Assembly (NCBI GenBank): GCA_900177435.1
Contig: FXAI01000004.1
Location: 62,001 to 126,000, forward strand
DNA: 64,000 bases
Reading direction: 5' to 3'
Source of the DNA: Alteromonadaceae bacterium Bs31
GTDB taxonomy: Bacteria; Pseudomonadota; Gammaproteobacteria; Pseudomonadales; Cellvibrionaceae
Shown: positions 1 through 9,098 of the stretch, piece by piece
Layout of the letters: every line of letters starts with the position of its first letter
How positions within the stretch are numbered: the stretch's first letter is position 1
Notes under the pieces: generated by a model
Database searches by the model: none
What the model was told of the DNA's origin: nothing
Seen by the model: only the letters and a program-made list of their open reading frames with translations
Made by a program: the position numbers and the translations under genes

Positions 1-85
1 GAGCGCGTTCATATGCTTCTGTATCGACGAAGGCCAATTCAATGATGTTGCCATTCGGGTCGAAAATGGAGCAAAATAAAACCAC
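1..85 (-). pseudogene. Fragment of a VOC/glyoxalase-family gene, cut by the window edge
   Basis: Reading leftward from about base 79, the minus strand encodes a short open stretch containing FDPNGNIIEL, the signature found near the end of vicinal-oxygen-chelate (glyoxalase/bleomycin-resistance) domains. An in-frame TGA lies immediately upstream at 88-86, and nothing upstream in that frame codes for the first two thirds of such a domain. This looks like a 5'-truncated or frameshifted remnant. The sequence left of base 1 is not visible, so a downstream continuation cannot be judged. Confidence 0.35.
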
Positions 86-437
86 TCATAACATGACGAT
101 TGTCAGACCAATCAGCCGTTCTGGCGAGGCTTCCTTATGTTTATCAGACCTTACATTTGACATAGCGTTGTAAAGTATTTCACCCTCCTCGTGCGGTATT
201 AGCCCACCTTAGCCAGCCATTTACCTCACCGGACGCTAGTGAGTAGCATGCTTGTATTGTCGCCTTTTGCAGCACAAGGCATACGGCATCACTTTCCATA
301 TTTGATGAAGGACATTTCTAGCGCTAGTGGTACAAAAAAGTGTGCCTACAGTGTACGCTCCTAGAGATTGGCAGCGTTTTCACTTCCGCTAGCGAGCGTC
401 CGCCAAGCTCTTGCGAGTTCTCACCTCTTAAGACGGG
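86..437. other. Intergenic stretch, no gene seen
   Basis: This stretch lies between the VOC remnant and the AHH toxin gene. The short open frames here have no recognisable similarity, no convincing ribosome binding site and atypical composition. I see no RNA gene or mobile-element end. Confidence 0.4.
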
Positions 438-1088
438 ATGCCAGACATGGCATCGTTTTTTGAATATACCCATCCCGACTATGGCAACTACGAATTCCAA
501 GCTCACCACCTGGTATCTGGTAAGCAGGCCCTACAAGACCACAAGGTAGAACAATGGATAGCCAAATCTGAAAAAAAAATTGAAGAAGATACAGGTTACA
601 CAATCAATGGCTCCCAAAATGGCTTGTGGGCACCTTCCTGGCCAAAGTCATTTCGCTCTGGCGCACACGAGGGCAAATGGACAGACCCCAACACTGACAC
701 GCAGGAAATTGCCAACCGAGTTATGAAGTTAGCACGCTGCCAGTTTCACTTGGGCGCTCACAATATTGGAGACCCCCTGGATGCAGGCCAAGTAAGGCAC
801 TTGTGCTACGACAGCTGGCTTAAGAAAGAATTAACACGCATGTACTTGCGCATGTGGGGTTGGTCTAGAGTAGGCCCTGCTTGCTGTGAAGATGGCGAAC
901 GAAAAAAGCCACCGTTCCAACCAAATGAGCGGATCAATCGTGCCCTCAACAGACTCTCCTCCGTAGCTAAACAGCAGCTAACGACCAACAGAAAGCGGTG
1001 GTTTACCTTTCTCTCGCGCCTGGCCCTGAATTACCATGAAGAGGTATGCGGGCACCCAATACCAGGCAAGAAATCGGTGAGATCATAG
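438..1088 (+). CDS. AHH-family HNH-type nuclease toxin
   Basis: The 216-residue protein has an AHH motif at about residues 23-25 (context QAHHLVSGKQAL), then NGLWAPSWPKSF and QFHLGAHN. This fits the AHH group of HNH/Endo VII-fold nucleases common as toxin domains of polymorphic and type VI-delivered toxins; the histidines would bind metal and activate water. There is no signal peptide and no N-terminal trafficking domain. A TAA stop at 429-431 in the same frame, just before the start, shows that it is not the tail of a longer ORF here. The start may be the ATG at 438 or the one at 447; neither has a strong Shine-Dalgarno. An Imm11-type gene starts 8 bases after its stop, the usual toxin-immunity order. 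Target (DNA or RNA) and delivery route are unknown. Confidence 0.7.
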   Translation: MPDMASFFEYTHPDYGNYEFQAHHLVSGKQALQDHKVEQWIAKSEKKIEEDTGYTINGSQNGLWAPSWPKSFRSGAHEGKWTDPNTDTQEIANRVMKLARCQFHLGAHNIGDPLDAGQVRHLCYDSWLKKELTRMYLRMWGWSRVGPACCEDGERKKPPFQPNERINRALNRLSSVAKQQLTTNRKRWFTFLSRLALNYHEEVCGHPIPGKKSVRS

Positions 1089-1096
1089 GGGGCCTT

Positions 1097-1669
1097 ATGT
1101 ACTTCTGGCTACGAGAAGATTGGACTCTTGATGACACTGTTATAGGGACACCCGACATCGGTGGTGATGAGATTGACTTCTTGATAGGGGCTCCGCTACC
1201 AAAGTCAATCAAAACGCCCATTGAATTCAAGACGTCTTATAGCTCAGGGGCAGTAGCTCAACATTTTTTCGACTACGGCACCTGCATACCAGCGGTTAGT
1301 AAAGCTTTTGTCGAGGTTCTTGTATCGGCTGGGGTCGATAATTTCGAATTACTTCCGGCAACCCTCAAAAACGATGCAGGATATGTGTGGGAGGATTTTT
1401 TTGCGTTAAACGTGATTGGCATGGTCAACGCCACTGATTTGCATAACCCAATCTATGAAGAAATCATGGGAGGTAACGAAGAAGGAATGCCACCTTTGGG
1501 GGTTTTTACAGCCTTAGCGCTGCGAGAGGAACGCATCACTCCTTTTGATTTTTTTAGGGAGCCTATCGGTAATTCGCTGGTGCTGTCTGAGCGGGTGATG
1601 CAAAAGGTCCTCGATGCTTTCCCCAACGGGGGTATAGGCATCACTGCTCACGAGGTAATTCTTACCTAA
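1097..1669 (+). CDS. Imm11 (DUF1629) family immunity protein
   Basis: The predicted protein (191 residues from ATG 1097) resembles the imm11/DUF1629 family. It begins MYFWLREDW and carries the typical central block VSKAFVEVLVSAGVDNFELL, followed by a conserved segment naming its own domain fold (FFALNVIGMVNATDL). Such proteins are proposed to bind and neutralise a cognate toxin. I prefer ATG 1097 over the upstream ATG at 1046: it has AGGGGG about 6 bases ahead, lies just after the toxin stop, and matches where the family similarity starts. Tight spacing to the AHH gene supports a toxin-immunity pair. The pairing itself is inferred from position. Confidence 0.7.
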   Translation: MYFWLREDWTLDDTVIGTPDIGGDEIDFLIGAPLPKSIKTPIEFKTSYSSGAVAQHFFDYGTCIPAVSKAFVEVLVSAGVDNFELLPATLKNDAGYVWEDFFALNVIGMVNATDLHNPIYEEIMGGNEEGMPPLGVFTALALREERITPFDFFREPIGNSLVLSERVMQKVLDAFPNGGIGITAHEVILT

Positions 1670-1672
1670 CCG

Positions 1673-2068
1673 TTAATTAACGCAAACGGCACCGCGTAAT
1701 CCCATATCAGAAGCACAATAAATCAAGCTTGTTTCTTTGTGAAACGCCGCTAACACAACCAATATACTGGCAAGAGCGGCGCCAACATCTCCAAAAAACT
1801 CGATGGGGCGTATATGTTCCGTCAATTCATTAAAGTATTGGCTCGAACGTATCATTGCCACCACATGCTCCTTTGCAAAATAAAGCTCACCATTTTGACT
1901 GGAATAAATCCTGCGCGCTAACGCACGCCGCCTGTTCAATACCTCTTTAAAGGTATGTGACAACGCTTCCCCAAGGTAAGGTTCTTCGCTGTAAAGATGC
2001 CCCGGCTCTCGATTTACCCCTGGCATGGATATGTAGGGGAGGTTCCCAAGTGTCTCCCGTGCTAGCAA
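1673..2068 (-). CDS. Hypothetical protein, possibly a fragment
   Basis: A minus-strand frame of about 131 codons reading from a TTG at 2068. It remains open for a few codons upstream to a TAA around 2099, with no ATG in that interval. I do not recognise the product. It has a basic central region (NRRRALARRIY) and an acidic-aliphatic C-terminal third. It is convergent with the Imm11 gene, whose stop is 4 bases away. Lack of an ATG and of a clear ribosome binding site suggests either a TTG-initiated gene or the remnant of a longer one. Confidence 0.3.
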   Translation of the reverse strand: MLARETLGNLPYISMPGVNREPGHLYSEEPYLGEALSHTFKEVLNRRRALARRIYSSQNGELYFAKEHVVAMIRSSQYFNELTEHIRPIEFFGDVGAALASILVVLAAFHKETSLIYCASDMGLRGAVCVN

Positions 2069-2137
2069 AAGAAAACATGCTGCCTCCCCTGGTGTTTAAG
2101 CGTTCTTAAGGCCTTTTATCCCCCTTGCGCCGTATTA

Positions 2138-2164
2138 GCCCGACAAAAGTTTGTTTTGCCGGGC
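2138..2164. other. Imperfect inverted repeat
   Basis: The arms GCCCGACAAAA and TTTTGCCGGGC pair with one mismatch around a 5-base loop. No T-tract follows on either strand, so it is a weak terminator candidate. It lies between the minus-strand hypothetical gene and the GlcG/HbpS-type gene. Confidence 0.35.
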
Positions 2165-2327
2165 CAATCAGACATCTATAAGCATCCTTTAGCGCGGGTG
2201 ACCGGCTATTTGCTTATATTGGATTTTAGCCGTCGGTCAGCAAGAGTAAGGTCACGCTTTCAGTGTGAGAATTTTTTTCGTTTTTCGTTTCTCTTTATGC
2301 TTATTTATGCATGTGATTCAATAAGGA

Positions 2328-2831
2328 TTATTTAACAGCATCAGCGCCAGCTTGCGCAACAAGCTTGTCGTTCTCAACCGTATCACCGCTTACCCCTATG
2401 GCGCCAATTACTTCACCTGCGGCATTGTAAATGGGTAGCCCACCAGCAAAGGTAATGAGGCCGTTATTTGAATGCTCAATGTTGTATAGGGCTCCTCCCG
2501 GTTGAGTGTTTGCACCAAGATCATCAGTAGGCATATCGAATAGCCGTGCTGTCTTTGCTTTTTTTATAGCAATATCAATGCTGCCAATAAAAGAACCATC
2601 CATTCGGCTAAAGGCAACCAGATTTGCTCCAGCATCGACAACTGCGATATTCATTTTGGTGTTTAGTTTGTTTGCTTCTTTTTTAGCAAACTTTATCGCA
2701 TTTTCTGCTTGTATCAAGTCAATACCTACAGCTCCTTGTGCGAAGCTAAGGGAAGAGAACAATAATAAAAATATACTAAAGCAAATAGAATTTAATATTT
2801 TACCAGTACTGTAATTTTCTATAGATGTCAT
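2328..2831 (-). CDS. Secreted GlcG/HbpS-type (DUF336) protein
   Basis: This 167-residue protein has a basic start, a hydrophobic stretch at about residues 13-30 and a likely cleavage after SFA (about residue 31), so it should be exported. The mature part matches the heme-degrading/GlcG/HbpS fold: [17 protein letters not shown], a stretch of FAGGLPIY and the glycine-rich end [11 protein letters not shown]. Family members bind heme or small cofactors, and in Streptomyces HbpS acts as an extracellular redox sensor; many GlcG homologues remain uncharacterised. The gene stands alone on the minus strand, with no two-component partner adjacent. The specific ligand cannot be deduced from sequence. 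Confidence 0.8.
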   Translation of the reverse strand: MTSIENYSTGKILNSICFSIFLLLFSSLSFAQGAVGIDLIQAENAIKFAKKEANKLNTKMNIAVVDAGANLVAFSRMDGSFIGSIDIAIKKAKTARLFDMPTDDLGANTQPGGALYNIEHSNNGLITFAGGLPIYNAAGEVIGAIGVSGDTVENDKLVAQAGADAVK

Positions 2832-3363
2832 CGTCTATTCTCTTAAGTCGGGTTGAATTTTACGCTCTACTGATTAGTAATCTATGGAGAGCACACTTTA
2901 GCCTAGCAGCAATTTTGAGGTTTGCTCTACTTTGTATTGGCTAGCATTGTATTGAAATGGTTTCGCGGATGGCTATCTCAATTCTATTAAAAGATATGAA
3001 AACGGCAGGAGGTAAAAAGTGGGGCAGCTTTGATTGTTTACCTGGGCTCAGCCTGGTCATGCTAAGCATTGCGAATGTTAATCCCTGAACCAGTAGGAGC
3101 CGATAGTCACAAAAAAATTCATAAGAAAGCTGTGTTTTATCACTAATAGATAGCGAAATTATCAGTGCTTAGCGACTAATTTGTGAAGCGTGGAAAGGTG
3201 GATGGCAGTCAAGGTTTCACGCCAACGGAATTTCGCTCTTTTGGAACAGTAAAAGGGGGGAGTGGTTGTGCTGCACTTGCTGATTGAATCTGGGGAGCCC
3301 TCAGTTCGGTAACTCCCCAATCCCTGTGTGAAAGGAACGTAGCTTTTTTTCGCTCGCTAGACT
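2832..3363. other. Intergenic stretch with one weak hairpin
   Basis: No open frame here is convincing. Around 3291-3340 the arms GGGGAG and CTCCCC could form a stem with a 15-base loop, but no T-run follows on either strand. It sits just past the end of the minus-strand gene at 3364 and could contribute to termination. Confidence 0.3.
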
Positions 3364-3879
3364 TTATTCTTGATAGGATTTCGCTAGTTCATCCACTTCC
3401 TGTAAAAATTGCTCCACATGGTACTCGTGTCGTAATTCAATGATACGTTCTTGCATTTCACTAATGGCATAGCCTTCTTCCAGAAGATTTAAATGTTCTA
3501 GAAATGTGGTAGGGAGCTCGTCAATCGATACAAGAGGAACCGGGTCGTCAAATAAGGGGTTGATGATGCGGAAACCGTGGGGCCATTCTTTTGCGATAAA
3601 GTCATCAAGGTATCCTGCCAAGTAATCAAACCTTTTGCACTGTGTTACTGAAATAATATCGGTTGCTTCAGTGTTTAGCAGGTGGTTTAGCTTTTCTTTC
3701 TTGGTGGACTGGCATTCTGAGAGAGAGGGTTCTTTTATTGAGTAAGTATCAGGCTGGCCCGAATAAATATATTTTATTTCCGAGCGATAATTTACACCCC
3801 ATATATCGGATGCCGTTGCGAAAGGGTGAAAAAATAATGGGGCGACTACTACCATTGTATAAATCCATGAAGCTTTCAT
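3364..3879 (-). CDS. Hypothetical secreted protein
   Basis: A 171-residue protein with a clear signal peptide (hydrophobic residues 8-20, likely cleavage after ATA at about residue 24). The mature part is rich in Glu and Leu toward the C-terminus and probably helical there. Two cysteines in the mature domain (in SECQS and TQCKR) could form a disulfide. I recognise no domain. It is a single gene with long non-coding flanks, so the neighbourhood offers no functional hint. Confidence 0.6.
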   Translation of the reverse strand: MKASWIYTMVVVAPLFFHPFATASDIWGVNYRSEIKYIYSGQPDTYSIKEPSLSECQSTKKEKLNHLLNTEATDIISVTQCKRFDYLAGYLDDFIAKEWPHGFRIINPLFDDPVPLVSIDELPTTFLEHLNLLEEGYAISEMQERIIELRHEYHVEQFLQEVDELAKSYQE

Positions 3880-3996
3880 GACTCGTTCTCCTTGAGTACT
3901 TGTTGGTGAGACAAAATTCTAGCCCGGTTTTATGTTAAATAAAGGTATTAGTCCATGTCTTATGTGTGTGTTTTTTACTTACTATAAAAGTGTTGA

Positions 3997-4040
3997 ATGA
4001 AGAGTGTGGTTGGTATAAATGAAGAGTGTGGTTGGTATAG
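3997..4040. repeat. 22-bp direct repeat, two copies
   Basis: The unit beginning ATGAAGAGTGTGGTTGGTAT occurs twice in tandem with a period of 22 bases (3997-4018 and 4019-4040). It has no coding role that I can see. Confidence 0.7.
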
Positions 4041-4460
4041 TTGTCGTTTACTTTCCCTTTCCCTTATGTCCGAAAAAACTTTAATTATTTATGCTATAGA
4101 GCGAGTTAGATCGCACAGCCATTGGGTTTTGTGGCTGCTGACATATTGAATGAACCCTGCGAGGACTTGTTTCTATCTGCAAGGAGAAAAATATTTTATG
4201 TTGCGCAATTTTTCGGTGCATAGTGCCATATATTTAAGTCGCCGCTGTGGCAGCATGAGGGTGAGCTAGTTGTACCTTATCTTCCCGTATATTGATGAGA
4301 GTGAAACCCGGAGAAGACTTGAACGGTGATCAAAACATTTCGTTTTTACGACGCTCTTTTAATATGTGCCTGTAGATCAGACACAACGGGGTAGCGGGGG
4401 CTGTATTTACACACGCGCGTTCTGTGCGGGTAGAGCCAACGATTGCGTCATTGATAAATA

Positions 4461-4523
4461 ACCTACCACTAAGGTAATAAAACCTACAACATAGGTTTGT
4501 GCACCTACTACTTTGTAGCTGTG
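4461..4523. promoter_or_regulatory. Three ACCTAC elements phased at 21 bp, possible operator array
   Basis: ACCTAC begins at 4461, 4482 and 4503, exactly 21 bases apart (two helical turns). The middle copy is part of a perfect dyad, AAACCTA-N5-TAGGTTT (4480-4498); the first is a near dyad ACCTA-N5-AAGGT and the third is degenerate. Helical phasing and dyad symmetry are what cooperative repressor or activator binding sites look like. It is about 500 bp upstream of the xylanase gene, so its target is uncertain. Confidence 0.35.
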
Positions 4524-5018
4524 TCGGGAGGGGAAGATTATTTCTGTTCTCCAAGCAGGTCTACTGCTTCAGCGTTTTAGGCTGGGGCTAAATGGGCATC
4601 GCGAAGGGTGGTGTTAACGCCGGAGTCACCGCAGAGTTCTCGAGCGTTGCACAGTGCTCTCCCCAAGGTTTTCATCTTTCCAGCAGGGTGTTGTAGCCGG
4701 CTGAATTTTGTTGAGGCGGTTGCTCAGGCTGTTTAGCTTCAGGTTTATTGCGTACTTCTGCGTTGTCACGTATGTACCGAAGTTGTTGACACACAAATTG
4801 AAAAGCACTACAAAGGTGGACTCCCTAGATAAGGTATACAAGTATGCTATATGCCTGTGTGTTGCTTAGATCGAGGGGGTAATCACTGAACTTGATTCAC
4901 TTTAACAGTAGTCGTTAGAGTTTTATGGCTTTTTGGATGAACTACAGCCCTGTGTCGTACAGCAAGTATATTGCTGAAGCGAATCAAAAAATAAATTTTA
5001 ATAATAAACGAGGGTTCT

Positions 5019-6521
5019 ATGAATACACGCAACAACTATGTTTCTACGCTGAGTAGACGCCTATTAACGGTGTTAATCAGTATCCTTTTGTTTGTTCCTG
5101 TCGCTAATGCATCATTCGAATCTGGCAACGATAATGGCTTTTATTGGCAATTATGGAAGTCTAATAGCCTGAGTGGCTGGGTAGATTATCAGAATGGATC
5201 GGCTGGAAATTTCGATGTGAAATGGGATAGCAATGGCAACTACACGTGCGGTAAAGGCTGGGGTACTGGTACAAGTAACCGGGTTATTGGCTACAATGTT
5301 GGCGTATATAACCACAACGGCGGCGGAGGTAGTTTTGCCGTATACGGATGGACTCGCAGCCCCTTAATCGAATACTACGTGAAGGAACGTTGGCCAGGAT
5401 CGAGACCCTCTGGCAGCATCCGTATGGGTCAAATTACCAGTGACGGCGTAAGATACGATTTGCACCGTTCTCAGCAAGTGAACAAGCCTTCAATCGATGG
5501 CACGCAAACATTTTGGCAGCTCTTTAGTACCCGCGCCTCGCAGGCGCCCTTGGGGCAAGACCATGAGATTACCTTTGCCAATCATGCAAGAGGATGGGCA
5601 AATGGTGGGATGAGCCTGGGAAGCAGCCATAACTATCAAATACTGTTGCAGGAAGCATGGGGCAATAGTGAAGGCCATGTAAACGCAACTGTTTGGGATG
5701 CGGGTAGCAGCGGCAACTCTAGTAGTAGTTCGAGTTCTAGTAGCAGCTCCAGTTCAAGCAGCAGTTCCAGCTCAAGCTCTGGAGGAAACGCCTATACGGT
5801 TGAACTGGAAAGCCTGTCGGGTCAGGGCAGCTTTTTTCCATTTGACGTTCAGACCGATGGGGGAGCATCTGCAAACCAATACATCGTTTGGCCAAATAGT
5901 GGTTCACAAATGTTGAGTTCGGCTTCCGATAGTCAGTCGGGTCGTGTTGCCATTAACTTTAGCCTCTCGCAAACGGCAAATGTGCAGTTTGATATCCGAG
6001 TCAACATGGCCAATGGCAATGATGACTCCTTCTATTACAAGCTGGATTCCGGTAGCTGGAACACGCAAAACAATACCTCCACCAATGGTTGGGGTACTAT
6101 AAGGCCAACTACCTTCAGTAATGTTTCTTCCGGCTCACATACCCTGTGGATACAGCGACGCGAAGATGGTACAAAGCTGGATAGTGTCACCCTCACGCCA
6201 TCAGCGGGTTCTGTGAGTGGCAGCTCTGGAGGGTCCAGCTCTTCATCAAGTAGCAGTTCTTCATCCAGTTCCAGTAGTAGCTCATCGTCCAGTAGCAGTA
6301 GTAGCAGTTCATCGTCCAGCTCTGGCTCAACGAGTGGCGATTGTGGTGGAGTGAATGAGTATCCCAACTGGACTGCAAAAGACTGGTCTGGTGGTGATTA
6401 CAACCACGCGAATGCAGGAGACAGCATGGTTTACCAGGGCGTTCTTTACCAAGCCAATTGGTACACAAACACTGTTCCAGGTAGTGATGCTTCGTGGAAA
6501 CGTTTAGGCAGTTGTAATTAA
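5019..6521 (+). CDS. Secreted GH11 endo-beta-1,4-xylanase with two carbohydrate-binding regions
   Basis: The enzyme hydrolyses internal beta-1,4 bonds of xylan outside the cell. Order of parts: signal peptide 1-31 (cleavage after ANA); GH11 jelly-roll about 32-228; polyserine linker about 231-254; a beta-sandwich binding-type domain about 259-395 (starts VELESLSGQG); a second polyserine linker; and a CBM5/12-like module about 445-500 (YPNWTAKDW, ANWYTN, a closing W). The two GH11 catalytic glutamates are visible: E118 in PLIEYYV (nucleophile) and E212 in LLQEAW (acid/base), the latter in a variant context compared with the usual TEGY. A strong terminator follows. The C-terminal module closely resembles the N-terminal modules of the pectinases at 22970, 26139 and 36956. 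Central domain family assignment is tentative. Confidence 0.93.
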   Translation: MNTRNNYVSTLSRRLLTVLISILLFVPVANASFESGNDNGFYWQLWKSNSLSGWVDYQNGSAGNFDVKWDSNGNYTCGKGWGTGTSNRVIGYNVGVYNHNGGGGSFAVYGWTRSPLIEYYVKERWPGSRPSGSIRMGQITSDGVRYDLHRSQQVNKPSIDGTQTFWQLFSTRASQAPLGQDHEITFANHARGWANGGMSLGSSHNYQILLQEAWGNSEGHVNATVWDAGSSGNSSSSSSSSSSSSSSSSSSSSSGGNAYTVELESLSGQGSFFPFDVQTDGGASANQYIVWPNSGSQMLSSASDSQSGRVAINFSLSQTANVQFDIRVNMANGNDDSFYYKLDSGSWNTQNNTSTNGWGTIRPTTFSNVSSGSHTLWIQRREDGTKLDSVTLTPSAGSVSGSSGGSSSSSSSSSSSSSSSSSSSSSSSSSSSSSSGSTSGDCGGVNEYPNWTAKDWSGGDYNHANAGDSMVYQGVLYQANWYTNTVPGSDASWKRLGSCN

Positions 6522-6580
6522 GTAAGCTTAATATCTATACCCGCCGGGTAAAGGATATTACTGTTTATTTCTTCAAAAGT

Positions 6581-6610
6581 GCTGCCCGCTTTTAAACGGG
6601 CAGCGCTTTT
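6581..6610 (+). terminator. Rho-independent terminator after the xylanase gene
   Basis: A perfect 8-bp stem, GCTGCCCG (6581-6588) with CGGGCAGC (6597-6604), has an 8-base loop and is followed by GCTTTTG. It lies 60 bases after the xylanase stop. Confidence 0.85.
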
Positions 6611-6654
6611 GTTGAGCAGCATAAAATAAATAATAAAAATCAGTATTCTGGAAT

Positions 6655-7479
6655 ATGAAAACACTAGCCACCCTGACATTTGCCTTTTTGGTCGCAACGA
6701 GTGGCTGCGGGCAAAAAACACCTGAAAAGCTTACGCTGATTGAAGGCGGTAGTTTTATCAATAGCACGTCTAACTACCTTGAAAAAAATATCAGTATCGA
6801 TGATTTTTATATCGGTACCTATGAAGTTACTCAGCAAGAGTGGCTTAAGGTGATGGACAATAACCCTTCAAAATTCAAAGGTGATACTTTACCTGTAGAT
6901 TCGGTGAGTTGGTACGACGCAATAGAGTACTGCAACCAAAGAAGCATTTCTGAGGGGCTAAGGCCTTACTACACAATAGATAAAACCAATAAAGACCCCC
7001 ACAACACAAACTATATTGATACCGTGAAGTGGACAATAAAGATTAATGAGGGCGCAAACGGCTACCGCTTACCGACGGAAGTGGAGTGGGAATACGCTGC
7101 AAGTGGTGGTCAAAAAAGTAAACATTTCCGTTTTAGTGGCGGCGATGATATCGAGCGTGTTGCCTGGTACTGGAAAAACACTGGAAAAGCCCCTTTGGAT
7201 GGCACCTGGAATTGGAATACGATTGAGAGCAACGAAAATAAAACCCAGCGTGTTGGCACAAAAAAGCCCAACGAATTAGGGCTCTATGACATGTCTGGCA
7301 ATATACGAGAATGGTGTTGGGATTGGCATAACGAAGATGCCGGTAAACGTATCAGCCGCGTTTGGCGAGGCGGCGGTTGGTTCAGTGGTGAGCGCGCAAT
7401 ATCTCTCTCATACCGAGGGCAATTTGATGCCAATGGCATAGGCCCAGATACCGGCCTGCGAATTGCGCGAAGTAAATAG
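6655..7479 (+). CDS. FGE/SUMF1-like lipoprotein
   Basis: The 274-residue protein begins with a lipoprotein signal; the lipobox LVATSGC places the lipidated cysteine at residue 18. The rest is one formylglycine-generating-enzyme-like (C-type lectin-related) domain: IGTYEVTQQEWLKVM, GYRLPTEVEWEYAA, LYDMSGNIREWCWD, RVWRGGGWF and a final GLRIARS. True sulfatase-activating enzymes carry two catalytic cysteines in the block after RGGS; here that region reads RGGGWFSGERAISLSYR with no cysteine, so oxidase activity on sulfatases is unlikely. Non-catalytic relatives serve as binding or structural proteins. It lies 130 bases downstream of the xylanase gene but beyond its terminator. Confidence 0.88.
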   Translation: MKTLATLTFAFLVATSGCGQKTPEKLTLIEGGSFINSTSNYLEKNISIDDFYIGTYEVTQQEWLKVMDNNPSKFKGDTLPVDSVSWYDAIEYCNQRSISEGLRPYYTIDKTNKDPHNTNYIDTVKWTIKINEGANGYRLPTEVEWEYAASGGQKSKHFRFSGGDDIERVAWYWKNTGKAPLDGTWNWNTIESNENKTQRVGTKKPNELGLYDMSGNIREWCWDWHNEDAGKRISRVWRGGGWFSGERAISLSYRGQFDANGIGPDTGLRIARSK

Positions 7480-7581
7480 CCTGGGTTCACGGGCAAATTG
7501 TAGCCCCATTCATTCGCTTTAGTGATCCGCTCGCCTTTGTAGCTTTCCTGTATCTGCGACCCGAAGCCAATTCCAGAATGC

Positions 7582-9087
7582 CTAAGATGTCTTAAACTTG
7601 CCAACTCGCAATTGAACATCTTGGGTGATTGCCGCCATTGCCTGGCTTTTCTCATCAACAATCCGAGCGTCTTTTGCTGTTGAATTACCTAGTTCGACGA
7701 TCTGAGTAATGTTATGTGCAAGCTCTTCTGTGACTCGTTCCTGTTCGTTAGTCGAGCGAGCAATGACAGCGATCATCTGTACTGCAGAATCCAGTTTTTC
7801 GCTTACGCCCTCTAGCAGCTCGCAGGCTTTGCGGTTGTACTCTACACAGTCACCAACCAGTGCTTGGCTGCTTTGCATGCTCTCTGCAGAATGCCCGCTA
7901 AACTGTTGCAGTTTTTGAATAATGGTTTGTATTTCACCTGTTGATTCCTGTGTTTTTGAGGCGAGTGTTCTTACCTCGTCGGCAACAACAGCGAAGCCTC
8001 TGCCTTGTTCACCGGCACGAGCCGCCTCAATTGCAGCATTTAAAGCCAGCAAGTTCGTTTGCTCTGCAATGCCTTGTATAACATCAAGCACTGAACCAAT
8101 ATTGCTGGATTCTTCTGTTAGGGTTTTGACGGAAGCGGATGCAATTTCAATTTGTGAGGCTAGGTTTTCAATGGCAGATAAAGCCGATAGGCTATTTTGA
8201 GCACCTTCCCGTGCGCTTATGCCGATATCATCCGATGATTGCGCTAAATTAGACGCGTTATGGGCAACGTCTCGAATGGAGATGGACATACCGTCCACTG
8301 CTTTGGCGACCCGGTCTGATTCGGTGTGTTGATTTTCTACGGCAATCTTCATATCGGAAATGATTGCCGTTAAATCCTGCCCTGAGGATTCTAGTTCACA
8401 GCATAAGCTTTTTACGCTGGAAACGAATGAGTCGGTTGTTGTTATAAAGCTATCAAACTCTTCACCACTTTTAGCTGCAGAATTATTCAGCCGGCATGTT
8501 AGGTCAAGAGAGTTGGAATCGGCCGTAATATCGTTTATTGCTCGGGCCAAGCCTAAAGTTGTGAGGGCATCTTTTTCAGTGTCTCGGGCCATCCAGCAGA
8601 TGAGGGAGGTTTCTACTACAACATACATGGCATGTAATAAAACAATGCCAAAGGTATTGTTGGATTCACTGAGTAAGTACACATCGGCACCGCGAGACTG
8701 CAGTACAAAAAATAATACGTGGTGAACGGCAATGGTTACACCGGCAGCAAGCGGGGGCAGCCAGTCGCGGTAGTAGAGTAATATGGCGATTAAAACAAAA
8801 ATGCCAAAATGAAATTCGATCATACCGTGGCTTTGATGAATATGAAGCGCAGACATAACCATAAAAGCAATGGCGGTCATTACACGTAATAAGCGGGTGC
8901 CGGCCGCCACCACATAGAGCATTGTAAGCATTGCCGGGGTGGCCAAGCCAATCAGTAAGGCGGGGCCCCAAGTGTTGTATTTTGGCGCCAGTATTAAAGA
9001 AAATACTGTCAGCAAGTAGCTGGTAATCAGCATTAACTTGTCGGCTTTAATATAGTGGCTATGTAGCAAAGATTGGTTTGGGGGCAT
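7582..9087 (-). CDS. Methyl-accepting chemotaxis protein with six-helix membrane sensor
   Basis: A 501-residue receptor that would signal to CheA/CheW. The N-terminal part (about 17-190) is a polytopic membrane region of about six helices with little periplasmic domain, including a histidine-rich conserved stretch ([14 protein letters not shown] and VHHVLFF). There is no clear HAMP. The cytoplasmic part is a long coiled coil with the highly conserved hairpin tip ([20 protein letters not shown]). I start at ATG 9087: it follows TAGGAAC with good spacing, whereas an upstream in-frame extension to 9225 overlaps the preceding gene and has no ribosome binding site. It lies 11 bases after a thioredoxin-like gene and is probably cotranscribed. 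The stimulus is unknown. Confidence 0.92.
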   Translation of the reverse strand: MPPNQSLLHSHYIKADKLMLITSYLLTVFSLILAPKYNTWGPALLIGLATPAMLTMLYVVAAGTRLLRVMTAIAFMVMSALHIHQSHGMIEFHFGIFVLIAILLYYRDWLPPLAAGVTIAVHHVLFFVLQSRGADVYLLSESNNTFGIVLLHAMYVVVETSLICWMARDTEKDALTTLGLARAINDITADSNSLDLTCRLNNSAAKSGEEFDSFITTTDSFVSSVKSLCCELESSGQDLTAIISDMKIAVENQHTESDRVAKAVDGMSISIRDVAHNASNLAQSSDDIGISAREGAQNSLSALSAIENLASQIEIASASVKTLTEESSNIGSVLDVIQGIAEQTNLLALNAAIEAARAGEQGRGFAVVADEVRTLASKTQESTGEIQTIIQKLQQFSGHSAESMQSSQALVGDCVEYNRKACELLEGVSEKLDSAVQMIAVIARSTNEQERVTEELAHNITQIVELGNSTAKDARIVDEKSQAMAAITQDVQLRVGKFKTS

Positions 9088-9098
9088 AATTTTCGTTC

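Larger units (their letters stand above)
3880..5018. other. Long intergenic region upstream of the xylanase gene
   Basis: About 1.1 kb without a convincing gene; two minus-strand frames of about 70 codons (4330-4554 and 4626-4841) lack homology, plausible starts and normal composition. It contains the 22-bp direct repeat and the phased ACCTAC elements listed separately. The last 100 bases are AT-rich and would carry the xylanase promoter, although no single -35/-10 pair stands out. CGAGGG lies about 8 bases ahead of the xylanase ATG and serves as ribosome binding site. Confidence 0.4.

Noticed and set aside
6035-6367. Minus-strand frame rich in Leu, Glu and Asp over the serine linker of the xylanase gene
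   Set aside because: It is the antisense reading of serine codons. The same artefact occurs opposite every polyserine tract (for example 23713-24060, 26861-27079, 36523-36732).
7284-7661. Minus-strand 125-codon frame overlapping the end of the FGE-like gene
   Set aside because: It is antisense to a well-conserved domain and has no recognisable similarity.
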